Origin: JAHEYG01 sp040403535
GTDB taxonomy: Bacteria; Bacteroidota; Bacteroidia; B-17B0; Aurantibacillaceae
Direction of reading: 5' to 3'
Assembly (NCBI GenBank): GCA_040403535.1
Contig: JBBAKL010000003.1
Location: 1-64,000, forward strand
Length of the DNA: 64,000 nucleotides
Part shown: positions 44,459-54,086 of the stretch, one piece after another
Layout of the letters: each line of letters begins with the position of its first letter
Numbering within the stretch: the first letter of the stretch is position 1
Notes under the pieces: model-generated
The model's input: only the letters and a program-made list of their open reading frames with translations
What the model was told of the DNA's origin: nothing
Database searches by the model: none
Program-made: the position numbers and the translations under genes

Positions 44459-45135
44459 GCTGTTGCAGGATTTAATTTTTGTTCTCCGGAAACACCTTTA
44501 TACATCACATACAAAGATGCTGCCATAAATAGATGACTAATATCTAAATGATTGAGCCAATTAGAAAAAGCTAGTTTGGAAATATGACAAATAACGGCAG
44601 CAATAGCTAAAGCCACACCGTAAATCATATTTTTACTAAGTTGTGATCGGGTTCTGTAATAATTAATCGCTTCTAATACAGTAACCATTAATACTAACCC
44701 GAAAGCGGAATGAAGTTCAATCACAACAAAAGATTTGAAAATAAAAATCAACACTGCAACAGCTGTTACCTCTATTGCATTAAGAATTACCAATGCTTTA
44801 AAAGTGGATGAATTAAAAATTTCACGCGTGTTATAAATAACTGCAAATTGAGCAAAAGCAACGCCCAAAGCACCAAACACCCAGCCGATCATTCGTGCAT
44901 TAAAACCGAAATAATAAGCAAATGCATGTCCAAGAAATGCCGCAATTAATGTTGAAATTGCCGTAAATAGAAAAAATAAACGGTATAGTGAAAGTGAACG
45001 CTGATTGTCATGAGATTCCGTTTTAAAGTATGCCATGAATCCAACTAGCGCAACTAAAATATCTGTGATTGAAGTAACCGGTTCATCGATTCGAAGCCCA
45101 AGTACATCCACCGAGGGATTTTGCCAATAATTCAT
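44455..45135 (-). CDS. Seven-TM membrane protein in the heme operon, unknown function
   Basis: The 226-residue protein has about seven membrane spans, such as TDILVALVGFMAYF, YRLFFLFTAISTLIAAFLGHAFAYYFGF, WVFGALGVAFAQFAVIY and MIYGVALAIAAVICHISKLAF. His residues fall inside or near spans (LGHAFAY, ELHSAFG, ICHISK, LDISHLF), which could bind heme or a metal. It lies between the hemC-hemD fusion (20 bases) and hemB (4-base overlap). I do not recognise a characterised family. A role in heme supply is inferred only from position. Confidence 0.7.
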   Translation of the reverse strand: MNYWQNPSVDVLGLRIDEPVTSITDILVALVGFMAYFKTESHDNQRSLSLYRLFFLFTAISTLIAAFLGHAFAYYFGFNARMIGWVFGALGVAFAQFAVIYNTREIFNSSTFKALVILNAIEVTAVAVLIFIFKSFVVIELHSAFGLVLMVTVLEAINYYRTRSQLSKNMIYGVALAIAAVICHISKLAFSNWLNHLDISHLFMAASLYVMYKGVSGEQKLNPATA

Positions 45136-45154
45136 GTCTTAAAAATGCGAAATA

Positions 45155-46735
45155 TTACTTAAAGTGCAAAACTGCTCGGTAAAGGCCTAAATCGTCAAAT
45201 GAAGTTGTGGTAACGATTGCATTTTCCTTAACTCCTTTTTTAAGAAGCGCATTTTTTGTGGCTTCTCCCATGGCTACTGCTTTTTGGTTACTATTCAGCT
45301 TATTTTTTTCAAAATAGGCGTCTACGTTACTAGGACTGGTAAAGATAATAATGTTAAAACTTTCGTCTACCTCAACACTGTGCTTGATTGTGGTGTAAAC
45401 CGGAATATTGATTGCATTATCTTTTTTAGGAAATTGACTTTGTATGCTTAAAAGACTGTCTTTTGCAACAGGAAACAGAACTTTTGCGCTACCAACTAAA
45501 GAGGCAAATTGCTTTCCAATTAGTTTGGTGTCGGTACTCTGGCCAATAAAATCGGCACGAAAACCAAACTTACGTAATTCTTCAGATGTGCCTTTACCAA
45601 CACAACCAATTTTAACCTTACCAATTGCAGGTTTTTGATTAAAAAAATATTTTACAGCATGCTTACTGCTAAAAAACAACCAATCGGTTGTAGGTATTTC
45701 TTTTATTTGGATTTGCTTAAATTCAATTAAGCTTTTTGCTTCCAACCGGAAATTAATTCCTTTTAAACTCCTGCTTAAAAAATCTTTATCCTGTACGTTA
45801 CGTGTAATAAAAACTTTTTTAGGGGTTAATGCATTAATGTGTTCTACGATGCGCTCAGAAAAACCATCGGTATGATAGGTTTCAAAATACAAATGCTTTG
45901 GTGTAGAATTCCAGGATGAGGCGATACTAACCCATGTTTTAAATCTGTTACGGTCTTCATCGTCTTTTTCGGTTTCGCAATATACACCCAATGGGAGTTG
46001 ACAACCTCCATCAAATAAATTTAAAACCTTACGTTCAATATTAATCCGAATTAAAACATCCAAATCATTTAATTTATCCAGTATGTCTAGTAAGGCAGAA
46101 TTATTGTCTTTTATTTGCCATGCCAAAACTCCTTGAGCGGGTGCGGGTATAAATTCAGTTGGATTTAATCGCTCAACATGAAATTCATCTAAATTAATTC
46201 CTAATCGTTCTACACCGGCAGCAGCTAATAAAATGGCATCATACTGCTTGTCGGCCAGTTTTTTTATTCGTGTAGGAACGTTTCCTCGTAAATCTTTAAT
46301 TTCAACATCCGGTCTAAATGCCAACAACTGTGATTTTCGTCTGGCGGAAGATGTACCGACAAGAGCATTTTCTTTTAGTGAAAATTTTTTGTTGGTATCG
46401 GCTGATTCTTTTCTGATTAATAAAAGTTCAGAAGGGTCTTCTCGGTGCGAAACTGCGGCAATAATTAATCCATCCGGATACGTTGTAGGAAGATCTTTGT
46501 GTGAGTGCACGGCCAGGTCAATCGTCCCTGCCAACAATTCCTCTTCCAACTCTTTTGTGAAAAAACCTTTTCCTTCCAGCTTATCAAAGCTGGTATTCCA
46601 TTGTTGTGTGCGATCGCCGGAAGTACTGATGATTTTCAGTTCAACCTCACAACCTAATTTTTCCAGTAAATCTTTTGTGTAATTGGCCTGCCAAAGCGCT
46701 AATTCGCTGCCGCGTGTGCCGATGATGATTTTCAT
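45155..46735 (-). CDS. hemCD: Fused hydroxymethylbilane synthase and uroporphyrinogen-III synthase
   Basis: The 526-residue protein joins two consecutive heme steps. Residues 1 to about 300 are HemC: KIIIGTRGSELALWQAN, VHSHKDLPTTYPDGL with the catalytic Asp, GTSSARRKSQLLAFRPDVEIKDLRGNVPTR, and the dipyrromethane Cys in DGGCQLPLGVYC. Residues from about 300 are HemD: KKVFITRNVQDKDFLSRSL, LFFSSKHAVKYFF, VGKGTSEELRKFGF, IIFTSPSNVDAYF and AMGEATKNALLKKGV. There is no stop or frameshift between the parts. Fusion would pass the unstable hydroxymethylbilane straight to ring closure. It begins one base after hemA. Confidence 0.95.
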   Translation of the reverse strand: MKIIIGTRGSELALWQANYTKDLLEKLGCEVELKIISTSGDRTQQWNTSFDKLEGKGFFTKELEEELLAGTIDLAVHSHKDLPTTYPDGLIIAAVSHREDPSELLLIRKESADTNKKFSLKENALVGTSSARRKSQLLAFRPDVEIKDLRGNVPTRIKKLADKQYDAILLAAAGVERLGINLDEFHVERLNPTEFIPAPAQGVLAWQIKDNNSALLDILDKLNDLDVLIRINIERKVLNLFDGGCQLPLGVYCETEKDDEDRNRFKTWVSIASSWNSTPKHLYFETYHTDGFSERIVEHINALTPKKVFITRNVQDKDFLSRSLKGINFRLEAKSLIEFKQIQIKEIPTTDWLFFSSKHAVKYFFNQKPAIGKVKIGCVGKGTSEELRKFGFRADFIGQSTDTKLIGKQFASLVGSAKVLFPVAKDSLLSIQSQFPKKDNAINIPVYTTIKHSVEVDESFNIIIFTSPSNVDAYFEKNKLNSNQKAVAMGEATKNALLKKGVKENAIVTTTSFDDLGLYRAVLHFK

Positions 46736-46736
46736 T

Positions 46737-47963
46737 CTAATCTTTACTCAACAAAACCTCTTTTGCCGTGCGCATTGCTACAGCATTGTATTTTTTCTCC
46801 ACATAGTTTAGTACTTTATCCAGTACTTCTTTGCTTTTATCGTCCAAGGAATTGATTTCTTTAGAAAAAACTTCATTCATTGCTAATTCCTTTATGGCTT
46901 TCACTTGTTTTGGTATTTCACCAAAGGCGAGTTCTATTTTACGTTCATGATAAATAGAAATAAACTCATCCAATTTATTTTTAATGATACCGCGGCACTT
47001 ATTGATTTCATTCTTTCTAAGCTCTAAATTAAGTTCTGCCTGATGCTTTAAAGAATTTATATCGATATAATGAATGTTGTTTGATTCAAGCACTGCTTTA
47101 TCAACGTCGGCAGGAAGAGCCAAATCAATAATTACTTTTTTTGAATTATCACCAGCTTTTAATGTTTGGTAATTGTTTGACGTAATGATCGGCTCAGTAG
47201 ATCCGGTGCATGTAATAAGCACATCAAATCCATTATTGTAATTATTTAAATCGGCTAAAGTAAAAGCTGTAGCGTTAAGTTTTTCAGCTAATTTCTCAGC
47301 GTTTGTAAGCGTACGATTAAAAACAGTGAAATTGGCGTATTTATGTTTTTGTAGGTAGTTGGCCATGTTGGTGTTTGTTTCACCTGACCCCACCATTATA
47401 ATTCTGGCTTCATTTTTTATGCCTAAATCGCGCAATTGACGGTATGCTAGAGAAACAACAGAAACCGGATTTTTTGCAATATCCGTGTTTGTGAAAACAT
47501 CCTTAGCTGTTTCAATAGTTTGCTTCACCAGCAAGCGAATAAAATCGCCGGTAAGGTTTAGCAGATTACAAAACTCATATGCCTTACGAACCTGAGTAAT
47601 AATTTCACGCTCACCCACTACTAATGATTTTAAAGAGGATGCTAATTCGAAAACGTGATTAATTGCTTCGTCTCCTTCAAAAAGTTCTGCCGATTCAGAA
47701 AATAATTTCAAATCGTTTGATGAAAGTTGCGGATATACAAAATTCAATATGTTCTTTAAGGTAGTTGAATCCAGTAAGGTATTGGTGCATACGAAAAATT
47801 CAATCCGATTACAGGTGCTTAGATGCAAAAGTTCATTGATTTCGAACTTGACTTTTAATTCGACCAAGAAACGGCTTTGAGCATCTTCGTTAAGATGAAG
47901 CAGTGCCAATTTTTCTAAAGGAAAATTGCGATAATTAAAAGATATGACTTTAAAGCTTTTCAA
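46737..47963 (-). CDS. hemA: Glutamyl-tRNA reductase
   Basis: The 408-residue enzyme starts heme synthesis by the C5 pathway, reducing glutamyl-tRNA to glutamate-1-semialdehyde. The catalytic Cys is in LSTCNRIEFF. Further marks are SSLKSLVVGEREIITQVRKAYEFC, the NADPH-binding IIMVGSGETNTNMANYL, FNRTLTNAEKLAEKL and a C-terminal dimerisation helix. The start is TTG at 47963. It is the first gene of the operon hemA-hemCD-membrane protein-hemB-aroK. The 133-base gap before fabH's end holds the presumed promoter, with no other feature visible. Confidence 0.96.
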   Translation of the reverse strand: MKSFKVISFNYRNFPLEKLALLHLNEDAQSRFLVELKVKFEINELLHLSTCNRIEFFVCTNTLLDSTTLKNILNFVYPQLSSNDLKLFSESAELFEGDEAINHVFELASSLKSLVVGEREIITQVRKAYEFCNLLNLTGDFIRLLVKQTIETAKDVFTNTDIAKNPVSVVSLAYRQLRDLGIKNEARIIMVGSGETNTNMANYLQKHKYANFTVFNRTLTNAEKLAEKLNATAFTLADLNNYNNGFDVLITCTGSTEPIITSNNYQTLKAGDNSKKVIIDLALPADVDKAVLESNNIHYIDINSLKHQAELNLELRKNEINKCRGIIKNKLDEFISIYHERKIELAFGEIPKQVKAIKELAMNEVFSKEINSLDDKSKEVLDKVLNYVEKKYNAVAMRTAKEVLLSKD

Positions 47964-48096
47964 GCTGGTGCAAAGGTCGCCAATTGCACCATTTTTATTG
48001 TCATAAAAATGTCATTAACTCTTATTTATAATTATTATAAGATATTAATCATGCCGTGGTGATAAAAACATGATTTTTGGCAGGATTTGGAGACGT

Positions 48097-49095
48097 TTAT
48101 GCTTTATTTCCGTCGTATGCCCATTTTACCCAGATGGAGCCCCAGGTAAATCCGCCACCAAAAGCTGAGATAATAAGATTATCTCCCTTTTTCAGTTTCT
48201 TTTCATAGTCCCACAATAAAAGCGGAATCGTGCCGGCCGTTGTATTACCATAACGCTCAATATTCATCATAATTTTATCTTCATTTAATCCGATGCGCGA
48301 AGCAGTAGCATCTACGATGCGCTTGTTCGCCTGGTGTGGGACCAACCACTGAACGTCGTTGGCTGTCAAATTATTTCTTTCTAAAATATCAGCACTAACA
48401 TCTGCCATACCTTTTACAGCGAATTTAAAAACTGCCTGACCTTCCTGATAAACATAGTGCTGACGTTTATCAACCGTTTCGTGACTTGCCGGTAAAACAG
48501 AACCACCTGCATGCATGCATAGATAATTCCGTCCTGCACCGTCAGCTTTTAAAATAAAATCCTGAACGCCCAATCCTTCGTTATTCGGTTCCAACAATAC
48601 AGCACCTGCTCCGTCACCAAAAATTATACAAGTAGCACGGTCGGTATAGTCAATTATTGACGACATTTTATCGCCTCCAATAACTAGTATTTTTTTATAA
48701 CGGCCAGTTTCAATAAACTGAGAGCCGGTGGCTAAGGCGTAAATAAAGCCTGAACACGCAGCTGATAAATCAAATCCCCATGCGTTTTTCGCGCCTAAAA
48801 TATCGCAAACAACATTGGAAGTAGAAGGAAAAGTATAATCACCTGTAATGGTTCCGATGATTACCATGTCTAATTCTTCAGCTGAAATTCCTCTTTTTCT
48901 AAGTACTTCGCGGGCAGCACCAACACACATTTCAGAAAGACCACGCCCTTCACCTTTTAGAATTCTTCTTTCCTTGATACCGGTACGCGTGGTAATCCAT
49001 TCGTCGTTGGTTTCTACCATTGTAGAAAGCTCTTCGTTTGTTAAAACGTATTCTGGCACGTAACCGCCAACGGCTGTAATTGCTGCTTTAATCAT
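48097..49095 (-). CDS. fabH: 3-oxoacyl-ACP synthase III
   Basis: The 332-residue FabH condenses acetyl-CoA with malonyl-ACP to start fatty acid synthesis. The triad is visible: Cys in SAACSGFIYALATGS, His in VPHQANKRIVDA, and Asn in ERYGNTTAGTIPLLL. The end SAFGGGFTWGSIWVKW is typical. Its ATG shares one base with the plsX stop (TAATG), so the two are translationally coupled. The operon yceD-rpmF-plsX-fabH is the classic arrangement. Confidence 0.97.
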   Translation of the reverse strand: MIKAAITAVGGYVPEYVLTNEELSTMVETNDEWITTRTGIKERRILKGEGRGLSEMCVGAAREVLRKRGISAEELDMVIIGTITGDYTFPSTSNVVCDILGAKNAWGFDLSAACSGFIYALATGSQFIETGRYKKILVIGGDKMSSIIDYTDRATCIIFGDGAGAVLLEPNNEGLGVQDFILKADGAGRNYLCMHAGGSVLPASHETVDKRQHYVYQEGQAVFKFAVKGMADVSADILERNNLTANDVQWLVPHQANKRIVDATASRIGLNEDKIMMNIERYGNTTAGTIPLLLWDYEKKLKKGDNLIISAFGGGFTWGSIWVKWAYDGNKA

Positions 49096-50033
49096 TACTG
49101 AAATGCTTGTTTTATTTTTTCACTTAAATTGGCATTAACAATATCTTTTGCCAATAAAAGCATGTTTTTAAATGCAGTTGGACTGGAAATTCCGTGTGCA
49201 ATTAGTACGTTTGAATTAATTCCTAAGATTGGAGTTCCGCCGTAAATTTCATAATTAAATTTATCGAAATACTCGTCTTTCACTTTACGTTTACGCATCA
49301 TGGTGTAAAATGCCTCACAGGTTTTTAGTACAACATTTCCGGTGAAACCTTCACAAACGATTACGTCTGCCTTATCATTAAACAGATCTCGTCCTTCAAC
49401 ATTTCCAACAAAGTGGAAATCTTTAGAGTCTTTCATTAAATTATAGGCGGCTTGTGAAACTAAATTTCCCTTTTCAGGTTCCTCTCCAATATTCAATAAA
49501 GCTACTTTTGGCTTTTCAATTTTGTAAACTTCTTTCGCTAAAATTGAACCTAAAATCCCAAATTGATATAATACATCAGGCTTGCAATCGGCATTAGTAC
49601 CCACATCAAGAATTAAACCCCACCCGCCATTTTCTTTTGGTAAAGGATTAGCGATACTAGGTCGTATTACTCCGGGAACAGCTTTTACTGAAAACATGGA
49701 GCCTACTAACATGGCGCCAGTATTTCCGGCGCTGGAAAAAGATTGAATTTTTTCTTCTTTTAATAATTTAAAGCCGATGGCAATGCTGCTGTTTGGTTTT
49801 TGAGCCAGCGCCTTTGTGGGATGCGCTCCCATTTCAAGAACTTCGGTTGTATGCACAAATTCGAAACGGGACAAATCCGCACCTTGTTCTGTTAGATAAG
49901 GGCGCGCCTGGTTTTCGTCACCAATAAGCACAATAATTGCATCTGAAGGAAGTTCTTTAGAAGCAAGAATAGCGCCATCTAAACAATTTTTGGGAGCATA
50001 ATCGCCACCCATAATATCTAAACCAATTTTCAT
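49095..50033 (-). CDS. plsX: Phosphate acyltransferase PlsX
   Basis: The 312-residue protein makes acyl-phosphate from acyl-ACP for phospholipid synthesis. Family marks are KIGLDIMGGDYAPKNCLDGA, GAHPTKALAQKPNSSI, SAGNTGAMLVGSMFSV, LLDVGTNADCKPDVL-type region and CEGFTGNVVLKTCEAF. The ATG at 50033 gives the usual N-terminus. A terminator lies between rpmF and plsX, so plsX-fabH may have their own promoter as well as readthrough. Confidence 0.97.
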   Translation of the reverse strand: MKIGLDIMGGDYAPKNCLDGAILASKELPSDAIIVLIGDENQARPYLTEQGADLSRFEFVHTTEVLEMGAHPTKALAQKPNSSIAIGFKLLKEEKIQSFSSAGNTGAMLVGSMFSVKAVPGVIRPSIANPLPKENGGWGLILDVGTNADCKPDVLYQFGILGSILAKEVYKIEKPKVALLNIGEEPEKGNLVSQAAYNLMKDSKDFHFVGNVEGRDLFNDKADVIVCEGFTGNVVLKTCEAFYTMMRKRKVKDEYFDKFNYEIYGGTPILGINSNVLIAHGISSPTAFKNMLLLAKDIVNANLSEKIKQAFQ

Positions 50034-50161
50034 AAATAAAATAAGTTCTTAGAGAGGCTAAAAAAACAAATTTAGGAGTAATAATACAACAATTAGTCCT
50101 TAAAGTTATTAAAAGCCTGTTTAAAAAAACTTTAATGGCAATTTTGGAGGGATAATTAACT

Positions 50162-50191
50162 AAAAAAGCCCTGAAGATTCAGGGCTTTTTT
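50162..50191 (-). terminator. Terminator between rpmF and plsX
   Basis: A perfect 13-bp stem AAAAAAGCCCTGA/TCAGGGCTTTTTT has an AGAT loop. It follows rpmF by 22 bases and should reduce transcription into plsX-fabH. Confidence 0.88.
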
Positions 50192-50213
50192 AAATAGTAC
50201 GAAAAGGAAAGGG

Positions 50214-50402
50214 TTAAGCGTTAGCTTTTTCCATTACAACTTTTCCTTTGTAATATAATTTACCTTCAAACCAGTGTGCACGGTGGAATAAATGTGCTTC
50301 GCCGGTTGTTGTATCTTTTGCAATAGTCATATTCGGTGCTTTGTATGTAGCACGACGTGAATCTCTACGAGAGCGCGATAATTTTCGTTTAGGATTTGGC
50401 AT
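50214..50402 (-). CDS. rpmF: 50S ribosomal protein L32
   Basis: The 62-residue protein has the typical L32 start PNPKRKLSRSRRDSRRATYK and the core GEAHLFHRAHWFEGKLYYKGKVV. There are no cysteines, so it is the zinc-free form. It lies between yceD and plsX as in most bacteria. Confidence 0.97.
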   Translation of the reverse strand: MPNPKRKLSRSRRDSRRATYKAPNMTIAKDTTTGEAHLFHRAHWFEGKLYYKGKVVMEKANA

Positions 50403-50413
50403 GATTTCTTATT

Positions 50414-50932
50414 TTAATTCTTGTTAAACTTTATTTTACTTAATTTTTCCCATACAGGGTTTGGTTCACTTTGCTGAACCGAGCTTTCTTCTAACTTTAA
50501 CCGTGTCTCTTCATCACATTCCACTTCATCATCAATTTCACATGGTACGCGACGACCGGGTAAAGCCAGCATAATATATTCATACAAATAATGTGATACA
50601 TCGGCCTGCGCATCTCCTTCATTAATTACCAAAATCTGATCATTACTTTCATCGGGATCACCAAACTTTAATACTAATTCGTCTTGTGCCTCGATTGGAA
50701 AATCATAATCAATTAAGCATCTGTCGCAACTTAAATTAACTGTTCCGTTAATTTCAAAATGTAATTGCATTAAATGATTTTGCTTTAATAAAGTGAGATT
50801 TACATGAAGATCTGCCTTCTGTATTTCACTATCTGCAAATTGTTCAAAGAACTTTCCATCAATTTCGAACTCGAACTCGTGAGTTCCAACGGGCAGTCCT
50901 GCAAACTTAATTATGTACTGCTTTTTGCCCAT
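50414..50932 (-). CDS. YceD/DUF177 family protein
   Basis: From the ATG at 50932 (GKKQYIIKFAGLPVG) the protein has 172 residues; TTG at 50941 is a possible alternative. The DUF177 signature is seen in VNLSCDRCLIDYDFPIEAQDELVLKFG, with CDRC, and in YEYIMLALPGRRVPCEIDD. YceD proteins sit upstream of rpmF across bacteria and are linked to 23S rRNA maturation in plants and bacteria. It starts the operon yceD-rpmF-plsX-fabH. Confidence 0.9.
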   Translation of the reverse strand: MGKKQYIIKFAGLPVGTHEFEFEIDGKFFEQFADSEIQKADLHVNLTLLKQNHLMQLHFEINGTVNLSCDRCLIDYDFPIEAQDELVLKFGDPDESNDQILVINEGDAQADVSHYLYEYIMLALPGRRVPCEIDDEVECDEETRLKLEESSVQQSEPNPVWEKLSKIKFNKN

Positions 50933-50987
50933 TTGGTTCAAAAAAGGGATGCAAATGTAATAATAATAAGGAATTTAGCAAAATAAA

Positions 50988-51344
50988 TTACAATAATTCC
51001 AGCTCTGCTTTTAGCTTCGCCGAAAGTCCTTTTACAACCATTTGGTAACTGTGATCAATCCATTCTTTTATCAAACGATCCGGCAAAGAATCATTGCAAG
51101 TTATTGTATTCCAGTGCCTTTTACTCATATGATATCCAGGCTTTACGTTACTATACTTTTCACGTAAAGTAACAGCAAGATCGGGTTCGCATTTTGCATT
51201 AAATTCCAGCGGCTTTGAATTAATGTCAGAAAGCAAAAATATTTTACCCATTACTTTAAACACCAAGGTTTGCTCGTCAAAAGGAAAACACTCTTCCGAT
51301 CCTTTTTTAGAAAGGCAATAATTCCTTAATTCCTCAATGTTCAT
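50988..51344 (-). CDS. MmcQ/YjbR family protein
   Basis: The 118-residue protein has the whole YjbR (CyaY-like) fold: LRNYCLSKKGSEECFPFDEQTLVFKVMGKIFLL, PLEFNAKCEPDLAVTLREKY, GYHMSKRHWNTI and IKEWIDHSYQMVVKGLS. The family has a DNA-binding-like double-wing fold but no settled function. Its start is three bases before the stop of the type B adhesin gene upstream, suggesting cotranscription. Confidence 0.92.
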   Translation of the reverse strand: MNIEELRNYCLSKKGSEECFPFDEQTLVFKVMGKIFLLSDINSKPLEFNAKCEPDLAVTLREKYSNVKPGYHMSKRHWNTITCNDSLPDRLIKEWIDHSYQMVVKGLSAKLKAELELL

Positions 51345-51347
51345 GAT

Positions 51348-53804
51348 TTAACGAATAAGATTGATGTGTCCGGTATAATGGTAGGCTTTTCCAAAGTAAT
51401 CCATTGCCTGCGCTTTATAAATATAAACATCGTCTTTTACTGCCGATCCTTTATACATACCATTCCATCCTTTATACAGATCATCCGTACTAAATAACTT
51501 TTCGCCCCACCGATCGTAAATTTGCATCGTAAATTCTTTTACTAAAGTTCCTACTGCAAAATAAACATCATTTATACCGTCGGTATTAGGCGTAAACGTG
51601 TTAGGAAAATACAAGGTCATAAAATCCTTTATGAAAAAATCATATTTCATATTGATTTTACAGCCATTATCACTCACGAGGAAGTAATTTACATAATACC
51701 ACCCGAATTCCGACAAATTCAATACATTAATTGTGTCGCGCAACATAACGCCATTGCTAAGTCCTGCAAAATCCAGATTCCACAAACTAGTCGGATGTAA
51801 AATAATCTGAAAATTTTCATTCACACTCGGATCACGTGGATTTATTTCAAAAGAACCATTAAATGGATCAACGCTATTGGAAATAATAAACGCAGCCGTA
51901 TTTCTGCAGCCAACAGCATCCTCCACTGTTACATTATAATTACCCTGGCCTAAGGCAGTAGCGGTTGGGGTAGTTTGGCCATTGCTCCAAGTGTAACTAA
52001 TTGGAGCAATTCCTCCCAATACTGTAACCGTTGCGCTTCCTTTTTTTTGATAACATTTGTCGTTTTCTTGCTCTTGTGTAAGAGGTAAATAAGTATAATT
52101 AACCACTGAATAAATTTTTGATGCCGGACAATTATCCTTATCGCGAATTCCTACTGTATAAGTACCAGGACTTAACGACGTTACCGACGAAGTTGATTGT
52201 CCGCCTGACCAGGTATATGTGTAAGGGGCTGTTCCACCGTTTAATGAGTTTATATAAATTGCGCCATTTGCCTGACTGCAGGTAGCATTTACTATACTGT
52301 CCTGAAACGTTATCAACGGAGTATAATTACCAACAGTTAAGCTGGATGTTTTAATACAGCCGTCGCCGTCCGTTACTGTAACGTAATAATTACCGGGATT
52401 TAAACCTCCTACTGTAGGTGTTGTTTGAGCGGGAGTGGTGCTCCAAACTAAATTATAAGGCGAAACTCCTCCTGTTACATTAGCATTGGCAGTACCTGTG
52501 GCATTATTGCACAATGCGCTAGTTGTAGTTGGAGACAGAGCTAAATTTGTAGTAGCGAATATATTCACTGTGTCTTTTTTCATACACCCACTAGCATCGG
52601 TAATGGTACAAACATATATTCCAAGTGATAATCCGGTTGCCGTTTGAGAAAACTGAGCAGGAACCGTATTCCAAGAATAATTATAAGGCGCGTTGCCTCC
52701 TGAGGTATTAACTGTAACTGCCCCGTTTTGATCTTGAGGACACTTAATATTGGTAATTGTATTTGTAAAGGTAAATCCGGGATTCTTTGGTACCTGAACA
52801 TAAACAGTTTTGGTATATGGACAAGGACTATTAAACGTAATTTGGCAATTATAATTTCCCGGCGCAAGATTTGTTGCCGTTGCGGAAGTTTGTCCACCCG
52901 GACTCCATAAATAAGTTGCAGTTCCGGTATAATTTCCGATTGATGCCGTAGCGGAACCATTGTTTAAATCGCATAAGGACGCAACAGTAGAAGTGGCTAA
53001 ATTAGGGATTTGCGCATTGGCACAACTGATTCCTTTATATTCTAAAAATACACCGGAATCGTACTCACAATCTCCGGCATCAGCTATTGCCAGTTTTAAA
53101 TGATAGGTTTGGCAGGGCTGAACATTTACAGATGCAGTAAGCGGAGTAGTAAAACCATCATATTGCGCTGAACTACCGTTTGAATTATTAACATAATAAG
53201 CGCAATTTACACAAGGTCCGTTATTAAATTTTCCGTTATTAACGTTATTGATAGCAACAGGGGTTCCGCCGGGTAAACGGGCAATGTTGAAGCCATTATA
53301 GGAACCTCCTAGCGGGTTTGCACCCCATATAAAAAAGCCAAATGCATCATTAAATTGGCTGCCTACAAACTCAGGGTATTCTTCAGAAGCGAACACATAT
53401 CTAATTTGTAGCGTATTACAAATAGGTTTAATGTCGAATTCCAGAACACAACCGTCGTAAGTAGCCTTAGGCTCAATACTGTTTAATTGCGGGTCGGAGA
53501 ATGACGAATTTTTATTAAAACAGTCGCCTTTATCTGGATCGTTATTTGCCCCAGAGGCATTAGTTGCCTTACCGGTTGTCAGCAATACACCGCTAGTTAA
53601 TCCGATACTAGAATTATTAGAAACAAACAACCCGGATGCGCTAGAGTTGCAATTTAAAACCGCGTTAGTAATGGTAACGTTGTTTCCCACAATTTGATTT
53701 ACCAAGGCGGAGGCATTGCTGTTTGGTGCCACCAACAGTTGAGCCAACAAAACATCATGTGTTGCTAGAATACAAATAAAAATATATAATGCTCTAATTT
53801 TCAA
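51348..53804 (-). CDS. Surface protein with choice-of-anchor L domain, SprB-like repeats and T9SS type B sorting domain
   Basis: The 818-residue protein has a signal peptide (ALYIFICILATHDVLLAQ). A choice-of-anchor L domain follows, about residues 40-260 (SIGLTSGVLLTTG, CVLEFDIKP, RYVFASEEYPEFVGSQFNDAFGFFI, LKLAIADAGDCEYDSGVFL). Five or six SprB-like repeats come next (LCDLNNGSATASIGNYTG with YLWSPGG; CPQDQNGAVTVNTSGG), then a type B signal (FPNTFTPNTDGINDVYF, IYDRWGEKLF, GWNGMYKG). The start is TTG at 53804, since TAA stands directly before it. The acidic CEYDSG motif may bind Ca2+. It is exported by the T9SS; the ligand is unknown. Confidence 0.9.
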   Translation of the reverse strand: MKIRALYIFICILATHDVLLAQLLVAPNSNASALVNQIVGNNVTITNAVLNCNSSASGLFVSNNSSIGLTSGVLLTTGKATNASGANNDPDKGDCFNKNSSFSDPQLNSIEPKATYDGCVLEFDIKPICNTLQIRYVFASEEYPEFVGSQFNDAFGFFIWGANPLGGSYNGFNIARLPGGTPVAINNVNNGKFNNGPCVNCAYYVNNSNGSSAQYDGFTTPLTASVNVQPCQTYHLKLAIADAGDCEYDSGVFLEYKGISCANAQIPNLATSTVASLCDLNNGSATASIGNYTGTATYLWSPGGQTSATATNLAPGNYNCQITFNSPCPYTKTVYVQVPKNPGFTFTNTITNIKCPQDQNGAVTVNTSGGNAPYNYSWNTVPAQFSQTATGLSLGIYVCTITDASGCMKKDTVNIFATTNLALSPTTTSALCNNATGTANANVTGGVSPYNLVWSTTPAQTTPTVGGLNPGNYYVTVTDGDGCIKTSSLTVGNYTPLITFQDSIVNATCSQANGAIYINSLNGGTAPYTYTWSGGQSTSSVTSLSPGTYTVGIRDKDNCPASKIYSVVNYTYLPLTQEQENDKCYQKKGSATVTVLGGIAPISYTWSNGQTTPTATALGQGNYNVTVEDAVGCRNTAAFIISNSVDPFNGSFEINPRDPSVNENFQIILHPTSLWNLDFAGLSNGVMLRDTINVLNLSEFGWYYVNYFLVSDNGCKINMKYDFFIKDFMTLYFPNTFTPNTDGINDVYFAVGTLVKEFTMQIYDRWGEKLFSTDDLYKGWNGMYKGSAVKDDVYIYKAQAMDYFGKAYHYTGHINLIR

Positions 53805-54086
53805 TTATTAGTCAAAATTATCGCAAATTGTGCCGATATTCATGACAATTATCTTCTTTTAACAAATTTCGTGAAAATGAAACAAATACAGGCGCCACTT
53901 ACAATAAAATGCCTGCCACTTATTAAACTATTTAATATTTTAGGTAATAATTCTATAATATGTGATGAACTAAAATCGTTAGATAATAGTTAACAAACAG
54001 ATAAAGCCAAAAACTTTTAAGTTTAAAACTAATTTACTAAGTTTGGCAATCATAAAAATAAATAATAACTAATAACACATACATCT

